From positions 97,919,646 to 97,983,645 of the forward strand of contig OZ020599.1 of NCBI GenBank assembly GCA_963971535.1: a DNA stretch of 64,000 bases, in the 5' to 3' direction. Of this stretch, positions 12,607-24,972 are shown piece after piece; position 1 is the stretch's first letter; the number at the start of each line of letters is the position of its first letter. Made by a program: the position numbers and the translations under genes. The notes under the pieces were generated by a model, which searched no databases, was not told the origin of the DNA, and saw nothing but the letters and a program-made list of their open reading frames with translations. Origin of the DNA: Notolepis coatsorum (Eukaryota > Chordata > Actinopteri > Aulopiformes > Paralepididae).

Positions 12607-12839
12607 TTTATTTGAAAGTGTTACAGTATAATACAGTGTTGTTGGATGTTGCCTTTCTGGTCTCGGGAAATATACAAGAGTGTATAAAGTGTCATGCTGC
12701 TTATTGAAAAGTGTTAATCCGAGCTTTTTCTGTGCAGTCAGTAGGTGTGACAACCTTCTACAGCAGCAGGTAAAACTCACTCCTAAGTTAAGTACCCCCC
12801 ACTTCACCACCTGAATTGGATCCTTTTCAGGTGGTGAAA

Positions 12840-13115
12840 TGGACAGATAAATCAAATCAAATGTATATGTAGAGCCCGAAATCACAACGAATTTCCCCCA
12901 CAGGCTTCACAGATCAAGAAGAAACATCACAATATAGATCCGCAACAAAAACCACCATAAAATCAAAAATCTTGCAACACCCCCAGACTTTCCCCATTTT
13001 GAAGATAAGGATTGACTCCCTAAAACCGAGCAATAGGGGAAAAACAGGGGGAGAAACCTCAGATGGGCAATTCAAAGGGGATCCCCCCATCAGGGTGTGT
13101 CGGTGTCGGTGATAT
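12840..13115 (-). repeat. Dispersed teleost repeat segment
   Basis: Contains 'gactccctaaaaccgagcaa', 'gggagaaacctcagatgggc' and 'ggggatccccccat', recalling a widespread fish retroelement segment (as I remember it). No ends or ORF identified; orientation uncertain. Confidence 0.45.
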
Positions 13116-13357
13116 ATGGTGCTGCAATGGATGATAGATGGATGGAGAATAGAACAAGCGAATAATTGGTATGTTTATGCATTATATACAGTACATGATG
13201 AAATATAAACACATATACATACATAGTAGCAATAGTATCTAAAGTATATAAGATAAGACCGTGGTGCTTCACATACATGGTCACACGGTGCTGGTGGGTG
13301 GAGGGTTCGCGGTCTGGGGTCGTCGGAGGACATGTTCAGAGCGTGAAGTGTCCACTA

Positions 13358-13869
13358 TAGGGCTGACCCCTATTAATCGATTAGTCGACTAATCGGTCGA
13401 AAGGAGCCGTAGTCGACTGGCCAACCTCTTAGTCGAATATAAAAAAAAAATAAAAAAAAATATTATTATTATTATTATTTTTCTAATAATTTTTTCCAAA
13501 AGAAAAGAGGCCTAGAAGCGTGGCTAACGCTAATGGCATGCATACCAGAGGCTAACTGCCTACAAAAACAGGCACAGAGGCACTGAAAGAGGATTTCACC
13601 CATCTAATGAACACACTAGACTAGACAAATATCAAGATCTATCCATCAGTGGACCAATTGCATGCTTTTGCAGAGGACAAGAAGCCTTCCGTCGACTCCT
13701 TCAGACATTAAGCACCCCCCACAGACCAATTTTTTTTTTTTTTTTTATATTATATATATATTTTTTTATTATTATTATTATTATTTTTTAAGTCGACCAA
13801 TAGTCGACTAACGGCAAATTTTGGCCAATCCTAGTCGACCATCCAAATCCTTAGTCGGGGACAACCCTA
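13358..13869. mobile_element. hAT-like MITE, 512 bp
   Basis: Left end TAGGGCTGACCCC and right end, read inward, TAGGGTTGTCCCC. Flanks GTCCACTA (13,350-13,357) and GTCCGCTA (13,870-13,877) are an 8-bp duplication with one mismatch. The interior carries repeated AGTCGACTA palindromes near both ends and two A/T-rich tracts. Confidence 0.85.
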
Positions 13870-13877
13870 GTCCGCTA

Positions 13878-14564
13878 GCACCTAGTGACCACCGTTACAA
13901 GTGGTGCTGTGACCTGGATAATAATGGTTGAGTCCAGCTCTCCAGCTGGGGTCCCTGTTGGAGTGCGGTGTGAGTTTAGAGGGGTGAGTGAAAGTGTAAA
14001 CCTTGCAATGGTAGAACCTTGGTGTAAACTCTGTCTGTCTGTTGACGTCACTGGCCAACGCGGTTGGAACAACCAGCAAGGAGAGATAGAGAGAAATGCA
14101 CATTCATTTAAACATGCTGTAAGTGAGGTTATTTAGTTTCCCAAGTCCCCCATCACTAGCCTAATAGCGCGTGTGACAATATAATTCTAGGCTAGAGCAG
14201 CCATGCTAAGTGGCTAACATTAGGCTTGTACTTGTGTGTTTAAAGTCATGTTTGAGGCCCATCATGTATGACAGTGTTTGCAGCACTTTACCCTCTCAAA
14301 ACGATCCCACACATTGGATTTCCTGTCCGCCATAACTACTAACGTTACTTCCAGCCATGTAAGCGTAAATGTCCGTCTGTCCCTGTGTCGCCACCCACTT
14401 CCTATGTACGTCGCTTCAAATGAAAGGTCCTCTAGCCACGGTCCAACCATGCACCGACTTAATTTCGACAAAGTGCAGCTCCTGAATGGAGTCTTTTCCC
14501 CCAATGCGAGCAGACGAGTCGACCAATGAAAACTCGGTTACATAGGCTTTGAAAAGAGGCTATC

Positions 14565-14595
<31 letters not shown>

Positions 14596-15375
14596 ACACA
14601 GTGACACACACACTCCTCTGCACTCGCTTGTGTGTGGTTGGTTTTGCTGTTCAGAGTAATGAGATATAGGCTACTACTATACTAATTGAGATACTGCAGT
14701 CAAAAGAGAAAACTCAAGTTCAGCAGTTCCCGGCTTGTTCTTCGCTATTCCCTTTAAAAAGGTGATTTTCATCATAAAGTAGGAATCTTTTTTTCAGTCT
14801 AGAAAAAGACACATGCGGGTAAGATGAAGTGACCCTGCTTCCCGCTAACGATCTGGAGTAGAATTGATTTCCCCCATATGGTGGACATTAAAAAAAAAAA
14901 AAAAAAAAAAAAAAGAGGAAAAGTGGAATTCTTTTACTTTCAGGCTTTAATGGATATTAATTACCGCAGACACTCGGAGCTGTGCACTTGACAGTAAGAT
15001 GGATCTGTTGTTATGTTTTATGCTTCGACTATTGAAAAGCACTTCCTTCCCGTGGCTTATCCTTGAGGACAATCAGAGAGGAAGAGGTCTGCTAAGCCCC
15101 CGCCGCGCGCATCGGTCCCAGAGGATCCTCATTGTCCTTCTCATACAATATCAATCAATACGGAGGAGCGTTTGGGGAGCTCTCGCATCGCAAAATGGCT
15201 CTCATGGAAACTTGAGGTGCCGCTACGTGTTTTACCAGGTGCCACGGTGGACAAGAAGAATAGCTGTAGTTACCGTTTACAGACACGGGCGTTGTTTTTA
15301 GTGTTACGTCAGCATGCTTGTTGTGATATAATAAACTGTATAGCGATAATGTAGAAATGTATTGTTTTATATATA
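13878..15375. other. No gene recognised
   Basis: Contains a C-run plus short (CA)n at about 14,564-14,600 and a poly-A run at 14,891-14,914. Small ORFs show no recognisable domain. Confidence 0.45.
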
Positions 15376-15534
15376 ACATTTACATTTTACATTTACATTT
15401 AGTAATTTAGCTGATGCTTTTATCCAAAGCGACTTACAAGTTCAGGTCAGCAGGAAGGGTGCAACTCTGGCAGCTAAGGATACGTAAGATTGTTCGTCAA
15501 ACAGTGTTGAACTTGAGTGCTACAGTCTTGAGTG
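15376..15534 (-). mobile_element. UnaL2-type LINE/SINE 3' end (minus strand)
   Basis: Read on the minus strand it has 'acttgtaagtcgctttggat' and 'aaaagcatcagctaaatta' followed by TGTAAA-type repeats. A GGATA loop over a CGCTTT stem plus (TGTAA)n is the recognised 3' tail of eel UnaL2 and its partner SINEs. It adjoins the 29-bp minisatellite. Confidence 0.75.
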
Positions 15535-17306
15535 CATAGTAGTATAGACATATTAGCATAGTATGTAGTAGTATAGACGACATACTATTAGCATTGTAGG
15601 TAGTAGTATAGACATATTATCATAGTAGGTAGTAGTATAGACATATTAGCATAGTATGTAGTAGTATAGACATATTAGCATAGTGGGTAGTAGTATAGAC
15701 ATATTAGCATAGTAGGTAGTAGTATAGACATATTAGCATAGTATGTAGTAATATAGACATATTAGCATAGTATGTAGTAGTATAGACATATTAGCATAGT
15801 AGGTAGTAATATAGACATATTAGCATAGTAGGTAGTAGTATAGACATATTAGCATAGTAGGTAGTAGAATAGACATATTATCATAGTAGGTAGTAGTATA
15901 GACATATTATCATAGTAGGTAGTAGTATAGACATATTATCATAGTAGGTAGTAGTATAGACATATTAGCATAGTAGGTAGTAGTATAGACATATTATCAT
16001 TATCTAAAAAAAAAAGAAGAAAAGAAATCGAACCCCAACTAACCTGACTGTCATGCACTTGTCCTAATAAACTAACCTACACTGTAACACGCAACACTTT
16101 GATGAACATTGTTACTCAGCTGATAGAGTTGTGCCCTTCCTGATGACCTGTCGTACAGAACTTGTAAGTCGCTTTGGATAAAAGCGTCAGCTAAATTACT
16201 AAATGTAAATGCAAATGTAAATGTAGTAGTATAGACATATTAGCATAGTAGGTAGTAGTATAGACATATTAGCATAGTATGTAGTAGTATAGACATATTA
16301 GTATAGTAGGTAGTAATATAGACATATTAGCATAGTAGGTAGTAGTATAGACATATTAGCATAGTAGGTAGTAGTATAGACATATTAGCATAGTAGGTAG
16401 TAGTATAGACATATTAGCATAGTGGGTAGTAGTATAGACATATTAGCATAGTGGGTAGTAGTATAGACATATTAGCATAGTAGGTAGTAGTATAGACATA
16501 TTAGCATAGTAGGTAGTAGTATAGACATATTAGCATAGTAGGTAGTAGTATAGACATATTAGCATAGTAGGTAGTAGTATAGACATATTAGCATAGTAGG
16601 TAGTAATATAGACATATTAGCATAGTAGGTAGTAGTATAGACATATTAGCATAGTAGGTAGTAATATAGACATATTAGCATAGTAGGTAGTAGTATAGAC
16701 ATATTAGCATAGTAGGTAGTAGTATAGACATATTAGCATAGTAGGTAGTAATATAGACATATTAGCATAGTAGGTAGTAGTATAGACATATTAGCATAGT
16801 AGGTAGTAGTATAGACATATTAGCATAGTAGGTAGTAATATAGACATATTAGCATAGTGGGTAGTAGTATAGACATATTAGCATAGTAGGTAGTAGTATA
16901 GACATATTAGCATAGTAGGTAGTAATATAGACATATTAGCATAGTGGGTAGTAGTATAGACATATTAGCATAGTGGGTAGTAGTATAGACATATTAGCAT
17001 AGTAGGTAGTAGTATAGACATATTAGCATAGTGGGTAGTAGTATAGACATATTAGCATAGTGGGTAGTAGTATAGACATATTAGCATAGTATGTAGTAGT
17101 ATAGACATATTAGCATAGTAGGTAGTAGTATAGACATATTAGCATAGTAGGTAGTAGTATAGACATATTAGCATAGTGGGTAGTAGTATAGACATATTAG
17201 CATAGTAGGTAGTAGTATAGACATATTAGCATAGTAGGTAGTAGTATAGACATATTAGCATAGTAGGTAGTAGTATAGACATATTAGTATATAGGTAGTA
17301 ATATAG
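15535..17306. repeat. 29-bp minisatellite, split by a SINE-like insertion
   Basis: Unit tagacatattagcatagtag plus gtagtagta, in two blocks (15,535-16,000 and 16,226-17,306), together over 50 units with point variants (agtggg, agtatg, gtaata). Block 2 is markedly more homogeneous. Confidence 0.95.
16001..16225 (+). mobile_element. UnaL2-tailed SINE-like element (plus strand)
   Basis: Contains the full tail stem-loop CGCTTT-GGATA-AAAGCG at 16,170-16,186 and ends with TGTAAA repeats. Its body matches the minus-strand copy at 31,357-31,551 ('cagctgatagagttgtgccc'). It lies within the 29-bp minisatellite. Confidence 0.8.
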
Positions 17307-17888
17307 TCAAGGTAGATTCCTTCGTAGCAAAGTGCATAATAGTAAAAGACAGTACAAAGGTTATTTTTTTCTTACAACAGTGTTATTACTCAGGTGTAAT
17401 ATATGCATGTCTTGTCATGTCATTGTCCTCCGTTGCCTGGGAAGAAGTGTCTTCCGGGCATCTAGCACAGCTCGTACAGCCTGGATCTAAATGCTAAGCT
17501 CAAGGGCTCAGATTGCAGATCATTTCCCAGTGGGGTCAGCTTCCCCTGCGGATGGACGGCTGGTGATCAGGGTGGATATTGGAGGCTGTGGTTAAACCTG
17601 GTTAATACGAGAACGGCCTGGAATTCCACGACTACTATAGAAAAAAGGCCACGACAGTCGTTCTGACCGCTCACATATTACTGGCATATCATTTACATAA
17701 TATATACACATTTAAAAAAAAAAAAAAAAAATTCATGGATTTGTTAGGACAGCTAATGTGAAAAATCTGGACAACTGTGCAATTCTAATGAATTATTAAT
17801 TCAGTTCAGAATAACACAACCTGCTTGCCACGAAAGGAAACGATTAAAAGTCTGTATCAAGTACTGATTTGTAATTTATTATAGGCTA
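17307..17888. other. No gene recognised
   Basis: Non-repetitive except a poly-A run near 17,714-17,731. Confidence 0.45.
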
Positions 17889-19171
17889 TACTATACTGCC
17901 CTGTCAAGGCAGACCGCAGTAACTTCAAAAAAGTGAAACCTTGAAAAATGGCTTTAAAGGGGAACTATTTTACTATTTCTTTCACTATTTGGGCACTTTT
18001 ACACAATTCCTGTGAGTCTATGGAACACCTCTGTAATATATATATATTTTTTTATTCATTGTTTTGTATTTCTAATCAAGTCCTCAAAAACAGCATTTTT
18101 CTACCTCAAGATCTCGAGCCGTTTTGAGCTGATGTGGACTGGGGTGCAGGTGCTGGTGCCTGAGGAGCCACATTAACATGCAGCAGTGACTATATGACAT
18201 CACATATAGGCACCTTTTCAAACGACTCAGTTCAGTGAGGGTGAATATTGTGAAAGGAGAATTGGAAGAATGCGCCAATATGAGAATTTTGAGACATAGA
18301 TCATATTAATATAAGTTCACATAGCTAGGAAACAATGCTAAACACTCAAAAAGGCCATTTATAAGATAGTTCCCCTTTAAAGTTTTTTGACTTGCCATCC
18401 AAAATGTGTTATAGGTAGATAGATGATAGTACCCAGATTTAACATGTATTAATGAAGTAATCTTTAGGCATACAAAAATATGACATAATTATTTTAATTA
18501 ACCCCCAAAAAGCAGATACTGCACTCTGCTGCACAGTTCCCTTAAATAATTATACAGGTAATGTACAGGCAAAGTGCAGTAACTTCAAATACAATGTTGT
18601 TTTCCCTCCAGCTTTCATAACTTAACCTAGCCATTTTATTTGGATCATCATCATTCCAATATATTCAGGTGTTAAATTTCATTTTCAAAATGGCTAGGTT
18701 AAGTTATGAAAGCTGGAGGGAAAACAACATTGTATTTGAAGTTACTGCACTTTGCCTGTACATTACCTGTATAATTATTTAAGGGAACTGTGCAGCAGAG
18801 TGCAGTATCTGCTTTTTGGGGGTTAATTAAAATAATTATGTCATATTTTTGTATGCCTAAAGATTACTTCATTAATACATGTTAAATCTGGGTACTATCA
18901 TCTATCTACCTATAACACATTTTGGATGGCAAGTCAAAACACTTTAAAGCCATTTTTCACTGTTTGGAAGTTACTGCGGTCTGCCTGGTTTTTGAGTGTG
19001 ATTTTGTAGTTACTGCAGTTTTTAAAACCCCATATCTCCAAAACTGAGCGACATTAACATCTGAAACTTGGTCACAAGATAAAACATTTATTGACAAGTT
19101 CAATTTCACTCATAACTCAATTCTGACTTTTTTTGAGTTACTGCGGTCTGCCTTGACAGGGCAGTATAGTA
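17889..19171. mobile_element. Fold-back transposon with 251-bp arms, interrupted by a MITE
   Basis: Outer ends are inverted copies: left TACTATACTGCCCTGTCAAG, right CTTGACAGGGCAGTATAGTA. Inner arms 18,387-18,637 and 18,687-18,937 are 251 bp each and I see no mismatch on reading, with a 49-bp spacer. The outer parts repeat 'gcagaccgcagtaact' motifs. A 415-bp MITE at 17,960-18,374 interrupts the left side. No ORF of note. Superfamily unassigned. Confidence 0.85.
17960..18374. mobile_element. Nested 415-bp MITE in the fold-back element
   Basis: Ends GGGAACTAT and ATAGTTCCC, flanked on both sides by CTTTAAAG (17,952-17,959 and 18,375-18,382). The intact opposite arm of the fold-back element (about 18,941-18,955) has a single CTTTAAAG at the equivalent place, which confirms insertion. 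Because CTTTAAAG is palindromic, an 8-bp hAT duplication cannot be told from a TTAA or TTTAAA duplication. Confidence 0.8.
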
Positions 19172-19189
19172 CATATTATATTACTGTAT

Positions 19190-19700
19190 TTCATTTAATT
19201 TCAAACCTTTATTTAAACTCGAAAGGCAACCGAGGTCTCCCTCATTTACAGTCATGTCGAGTGTACGTACAGAAATGAGCAAAAAAAAGCATATACTGTA
19301 CAATCACACAGCATATAAAAAAGACAACAACACGAGGCAAAAAGTAAGGATAACAAATCAATTAAAACATGTACAACTTGATTGACAAAGGTTGGAGATC
19401 ATGGTTTTAAACTTAACAGAGGGGAGAATCTCAAGCTTTAGCTATGATGCCATTAGCTAGGGGCATCACAACGAAATGCAGATGTACCCTAATATACTAT
19501 CTACAATGTACAGTATCAACAACATTTGATCTACCTTTGTACCAGCAAATATTGTTGGGATAACCAATCAATGGTATAGATACGTACATATAGGCTATAA
19601 TATAACAAGCAAATAATATATGAACAATATCCTTGGTGGCACAGGAGATAAACTTTGAAGTAATCTTTCTCAGTTTCACAACATACTGCTGCTTTTGTAG
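19190..19700 (-). mobile_element. Possible degraded LINE tail (minus strand)
   Basis: Starts 'tcaaacctttatttaaactc' with 'gaggtctccctcatttacag', resembling reverse-oriented fish LINE 3' tails. Degraded and weakly supported. Confidence 0.3.
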
Positions 19701-20474
19701 AGCAGTGCAAGCTGCCTATTGAGATGGTTCAGTTCGCTAATATGTAGGCTGTATTTGATGTTTTTGGCTAGAAAGCTTCCTTTCTCCCTTGACTTTAGCA
19801 AGTTTAAAAAAAAAATGTGTCAAAAAAATAAACAGAAAGGATTGTTAGTCAATAGAGACAAACACTGGGATGACACACCATCTAAATGGTGACCTCTAAC
19901 GGCCTTTCTAGGTAGAAATAACTCAATACTGTTTTGTAAATCTAATCCAAAAACAATGTTAGACTAAAATATACACATATTTCTGGAAAAGCCAAGGACC
20001 TCGACTCGCGTGGCTTATATTTCAACAAAGCTATTACGTTTCTAAATTCAAAAACAGTCAAAATGGCCGCCTTGGCCTTTCTGTGTGCAGAGGGTAATCC
20101 TAAACACCTGGGCTGAGATCCGATGGGATTAGGGGCTCCATGAGGACAAGCCTGACCCTTCTAGATGGGAGGCCGAGTCTGTCTAAAGTGAACTTGATTG
20201 ATCCATGTTGGCAGACTACACAATTCTTTGTGTGTGATATCTAGTTATTATGTTGAGTCAAAATACGTTTGTTGGCCAGCCGTCTGGTGGTCATCGGTTA
20301 TCGTAATCTTACATTTAAATTAAATGTTTGCTCATGCATATCTTTGGACACCTCTAGCTGATAAACCAATCAGGATACAGAAACGGGAAGTACGGACCCC
20401 AAAATTGTCAACAAGAACAACAGAGAATCTGACTGGAACGCTAGCTGGATTATACATCGCAACATGAGACAGTA
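19701..20474. other. No gene recognised
   Basis: Non-repetitive; nothing assignable. Confidence 0.4.
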
Positions 20475-20780
20475 AATACTATTGTAATAAAACGTTCAAA
20501 ACTATGTTCAATTTGTGTATTGTTTTGTTACTATAAGATTGTATTTCGCACTGTATTAAGCCATTCCGAGTCACAGATGAGCTTTAGATGGTTAACGTGA
20601 TATTAACTTCTATCTATCCGACCTAAATACTATTGTAATAAAACGTTCAAAACTATGTTCAACTTGTGTTTTGTTTCTTACTATAAGATTGTATTTCGCA
20701 CTGTATTAAGCCATACCGACGTCACAGATGAGCTTGCTAGCCATTAGATTGTTAACGTGATATTAACGTTAGATCTATGA
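20475..20780. repeat. Two-copy tandem duplication, unit about 151 bp
   Basis: 'aatactattgtaataaaacg' begins at 20,475 and again at 20,626. The two copies then align through 'gattgtatttcgcactgtat' and 'cacagatgagctt' with small differences. Confidence 0.9.
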
Positions 20781-20929
20781 CCACAATTTGATTCCAAGTT
20801 TTTACATACCTCACTTTGTTGGTCTCTCACGAAAGTCTTTCTCTGGACTGCAAATATACCGTCTCATAAATATACTCTTCCAATATATAAATATACATAT
20901 AAATATATTGTTTTAGATGCTGTTGTCAC

Positions 20930-21300
20930 TATGAATTACAAATGGGGGACCCTGATGTAAACAAGACAAACGTCTTTCTCTGGTCTGCATCCCCTTAACA
21001 ATTGTTTGATACTTTTCTGGACTCTTTGTATCATAAACAGTACTGTATTTGCAAATCTGGTATGTCATAATTAAATGTATAGATGTAGCAGTAGGCCTAC
21101 TGTATCTGTATGTCATGTATGTCATATATGTTATGATGAATTGAAAATGGGGGACCCTGATGTAAACAAGATGAAAGTCTTTCTCTGGTCTGCATCCCCT
21201 TAACAATTGTGTGTATTGAGCTGTACTGTATTGTACCCATTCTGCAATCTGTTAATAACGTTTTCAATCAATCAATCAACATTTATAACACAATAACAAG
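20930..21300 (+). repeat. Dispersed repeat with (CAAT)n end, related to 46.07-46.28 kb
   Basis: 'gggggaccctgatgtaaaca' with 'ctttctctggtctgcatccc' occurs at 20,943 and again near 21,152, followed by 'acccattctgcaatctgtta' and an (AATC)n tail. The same string appears inverted at 46,068-46,285. Its identity as a retroelement 3' end is an inference. Confidence 0.6.
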
Positions 21301-21361
21301 TGTGAAAATAACATGTTATTTATTTGAACAGTCAGAAAAAATAAATAACGCACATCCTCTT

Positions 21362-21946
21362 ACCGTGCATGGCCTGGCTCTTACCGTGCATGGCCTGGCT
21401 CTTACCGTGCATGGTCCAGCTCTTACCGTGCATGGCCTGGCTCTTACCGTGCATGGTCCAGTTCTTACCGTGCATGGCCTGGCTCTTACCGTGCATGGCC
21501 TGGCTCTTACCGTGCATGGCCTGGCTCTTACCGTGCATGGTCCAGTTCTTACCGTGCATGGCCTGGCTCTTACCGTGCATGGCCTGGCTCTTACCGTGCA
21601 TGGCCTGGCTCTTACCGTGCATGGCCTGGCTCTTACCGCGCATGGTCCAGTTCTTACCGTGCATGGCCTGGCTCTTACCGCGCATGGTCCAGTTCTTACC
21701 GTGCATGGCCTGGCTCTTACCGTGCATGGTCCAGCTCTTACTGTGCATGGCCTGGCTCTTACTGTGCATGGCCTGGCTCTTACCGTGCATGGCCTGGCTC
21801 TTACCGTGCATGGCCTGGCTCTTACCGTGCATGGTCCAGTTCTTACCGTGCATGGCCTGGCTCTTACCGTGCATGGTCCAGTTCTTACTGTGCATGGCCT
21901 GGCTCTTACCGTGCATGGCCTGGCTCTTACCGTGCATGGTCCAGTT
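21362..21946. repeat. 21-bp minisatellite, about 28 units
   Basis: Unit ctcttaccgtgcatggcctg plus g, with variants ggtccagtt and ccgcgc. Unit length divisible by three keeps several frames open on both strands, giving 224-253-codon ORFs that are artefacts of periodicity. Confidence 0.95.
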
Positions 21947-23407
21947 AAGGAGCACCTTTAGCCACAGGCTCATCTCCATCACAGATGTGCAGAGGAACAT
22001 GTCAGGTGTTCCTTTTTTCCATCTGCTGGCCTCAGTCAGATAGGATGCTATAGTCCAGCATGTTTCATTTGATTTCATATTCTCTACATACATCTAAGTA
22101 AGTATAAGTAAAATTGTATTTTATATAGAACCTTTTTAGAACAAAGTTACAAAGTGCACTAACAGCAAAATCACAATCACCTAGAGGCGGAGTAGGTACA
22201 TAGGAGTTTGGAAATGTATGAAGGGGCAAGACCATGTAGGGCCTTGGATGTGATGTATCTTGAAGTATATTCTATACTTTACAGGGAGCCAATGAAGGGA
22301 TGTGAGGATTGGTGTGATGATGTGTGACCTGCGTTGGTTTTGGTTAGCAGGCTGGCTGCAGCGTTTGTTGCAGGTGGGACAGGGCTGCTTGCTTGAGACA
22401 GGAGAAAAGAGCATTGCAGTAGTCAAGGCGTGAACAAATTTGGGTATGGATCAGTAATTCTAGATCCCTGATTGATAGCATTGATTAGATTTGAGTTGGA
22501 AAAAGCAGGTTTGCACACGCTTGTTTATGTGTCGGTCAAAGTTCAGATTTTTTGTCAAAGATTACACCCAGAGGGTTGAAGAGGGTTTAACATTAGAGGC
22601 CAGAGGGCAGATACAGGGACTATTTATTAGGGCCAATTTTGTATGAATTTAGCTGAAGGAAATTGAGTGACATCCAATTCTTAATGACAGCCAGGTAGTC
22701 CTGGAGGGTACCAACATTTCCTATATGGTTTGTCTTAACTGAAAGATATAGCTGCACGTCATCAGCGTGGCGTCGGTGAGAGATGAACTAACCAGGTCGC
22801 CTAGAGGTAACATGTACAGTGAGAAAAGGATGAGACCAAGGGTTGAACCCTGCGTAACTCCACAGATTATAAGGGCAGTTGAGGACACAAAGTGATCTGA
22901 CTATGACAACCTGAAACCTTGGGTTTGACAGATAGGACGAGAGCCAATTGAGAGCAGCAGAGCCTGAGATACATACCCACTGGTTTAGACGTTCAATCAA
23001 GATGGAGTGATCATCAATAGTATCAAGAAGAGTCAATCAGGACCAGGATATAATGTTCTCCATTGTCAGCCTGCATGAGGATGTAATTTGTCACTCTTAG
23101 CAGTGCAGTTTCTGTACTATGATGGCAGTGAAAACCGGATTGGAATTTATTGAAAATATTTTGATCCTCAATGACGAGGAGCTGCCGTGCAATGATTTCT
23201 TCAAAGCCTATGTAACGATTTTGGAGATGAAAGGTAGCTTCGAAATCGGTCTACAGTTATTTGATTGGGGGTTAGACCAAGGGCAGGTTTTTAGTTTTTT
23301 GTAAGTAGGTCGGACGCTCGCCATCTTAATCAGGAGCACAGCCAGAGGTGAGAGAGATTGATCATGGAGAGCAGGCTAGGACCCAGGGTGGACAGGACCT
23401 CATCAAG

Positions 23408-23604
<197 letters not shown>

Positions 23605-23668
23605 GGGGGGGGTACATCTAAAGGGCAAGAGGACAGGCGCATACGGGATAGAGTGTCAATGACATTGC

Positions 23669-23670
<2 letters not shown>

Positions 23671-23716
<46 letters not shown>
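23671..23716. repeat. (AG)n microsatellite inside the L2 element
   Basis: 46 bp of AG within the L2 linker region. Confidence 0.95.
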
Positions 23717-23719
<3 letters not shown>

Positions 23720-23903
23720 AGACATCGGACAAGAGAGTAGGACAGCGCACTGGCGAATCACAGGAAACGGTATAGTGTTGTTAAAATCGGATCGAATATT
23801 ATTGATTTTGTCAACAAAGGAGGACAAACAATGTTCACAGTCTACTGGGGAGGAGGCAGAAACAGTAGGATGGGCAGGTTTTTACAAAGCTGGTCAGTGG
23901 TTT

Positions 23904-24443
23904 TTAACCCTTTCACTACCAGCCTACAGAAGGTTAACCTTTCACTACCACACTACAGAAGGTTAACCTTTCACTACCACACTACAGACGGTTAACCTTT
24001 CACTACCACACTACAGAAGGTTAACCTTTCACTACCACACTACAGACGGTTAACCTTTCACTACCACACTACAGAAGGTTAACCTTTCACTACCACACTA
24101 CAGAAGGTTAACCTTTCACTACCACACTACAGAAGGTGAACCTTTCACTACCACACTACCAAAGGGTTAACCCTTTCACAACCACACTACAGAAGGTTAA
24201 CCTTTCACTACCACACTACAGACGGTGTAGTGTAGTGTGGTAGTGAAAGGCTCAACCTTCTGTAGTGTGGTTGTGAAAGGGTTAACCCTTTGGTAGTGTG
24301 GTAGTGAAAGGCTCAACCTTCTGTAGTGTGGTTGTGAAAGGGTTAACCCTTTGGTAGTGTGGTTGTGAAAGGGTTAACCCTTTGGTAGTGTGGTTGTGAA
24401 AGGGTTAACCCTTTGGTAGTGTGGTAGTCAGTGAAAGGGTTAA
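23904..24443. mobile_element. TTAA-bounded inverted minisatellite inserted in the L2 element
   Basis: Starts TTAACCCTTTCACTACC and ends GAAAGGGTTAA. Forward units (cactacagaaggttaacc...) run to a centre near 24,222, and inverted units run to the end. L2 coding sequence is present on both sides, so this is an insertion. TTAA at both boundaries is consistent with duplication of a single TTAA. Confidence 0.8.
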
Positions 24444-24802
24444 ACAGGAACCTATAGGCTTGTGTTTGTTGTCACCAATTAGGCCCAGGAGCAGCACACT
24501 GATCATGAACCAGGTTACAAGATCATTAACGTCGGGGGAGTCAGGTGGGGTGGGGTTGGGGGGGGGGGGGGGCAATGGTGCAGAGTGGACATCGAGGAAG
24601 CGCGGGCGGATTGTGGGCTTCTGCCGTTGAACGGAGGATGGTGTCAAAAACAATGCGTTTGTGGTCAGAGAGACAAAATGGAATATAGAGAAGAGGGTTC
24701 AGAGAACCAGAGTGGGAGGCACGAACGAGGTCAAGAGCGTGACCGTGGTGGTGGTCACACGTAGCACCAGACACATGTGGAACAGGGTTAAAAGAGCTGG
24801 TA

Positions 24803-24972
24803 GGGGCGCCAGGGTGGCGCACCGCGTAACTGGAACGCAGCCGTCCCGCGGGTTCGACTCCCGGACCCGGAGACCTTTGCTGCATGTCTTCCCCCCATAT
24901 CTTCTTCTCCCACCCTTCCTCTCTGCCGGGCCTGTCCGAAATAAAGCAATAAAAGACCAAAAAAACTAATCT
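24803..24972 (+). mobile_element. tRNA-derived SINE, third family, perfect 15-bp target duplication
   Basis: TTAAAAGAGCTGGTA is duplicated at 24,788-24,802 and 24,973-24,987. The head GGGCGCCAGGGTGGCGCACC includes an A box, and a B box GGTTCGACTCC lies at 24,851-24,861. The body contains 'cctttgctgcatgtcttcc' and an A-rich 3' end. Inserted in a 60-bp repeat unit of the L2 endonuclease region. Confidence 0.92.

Noticed and set aside
15535-17306. CRISPR array
   Set aside because: Contiguous 29-bp tandem units without unique spacers, in a eukaryotic genome.
21209-22093. Long overlapping ORFs on both strands
   Set aside because: 21-bp minisatellite; periodicity keeps several frames open.
24803-24880. 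tRNA gene
   Set aside because: It is the head of a SINE with target duplication and A-rich tail.
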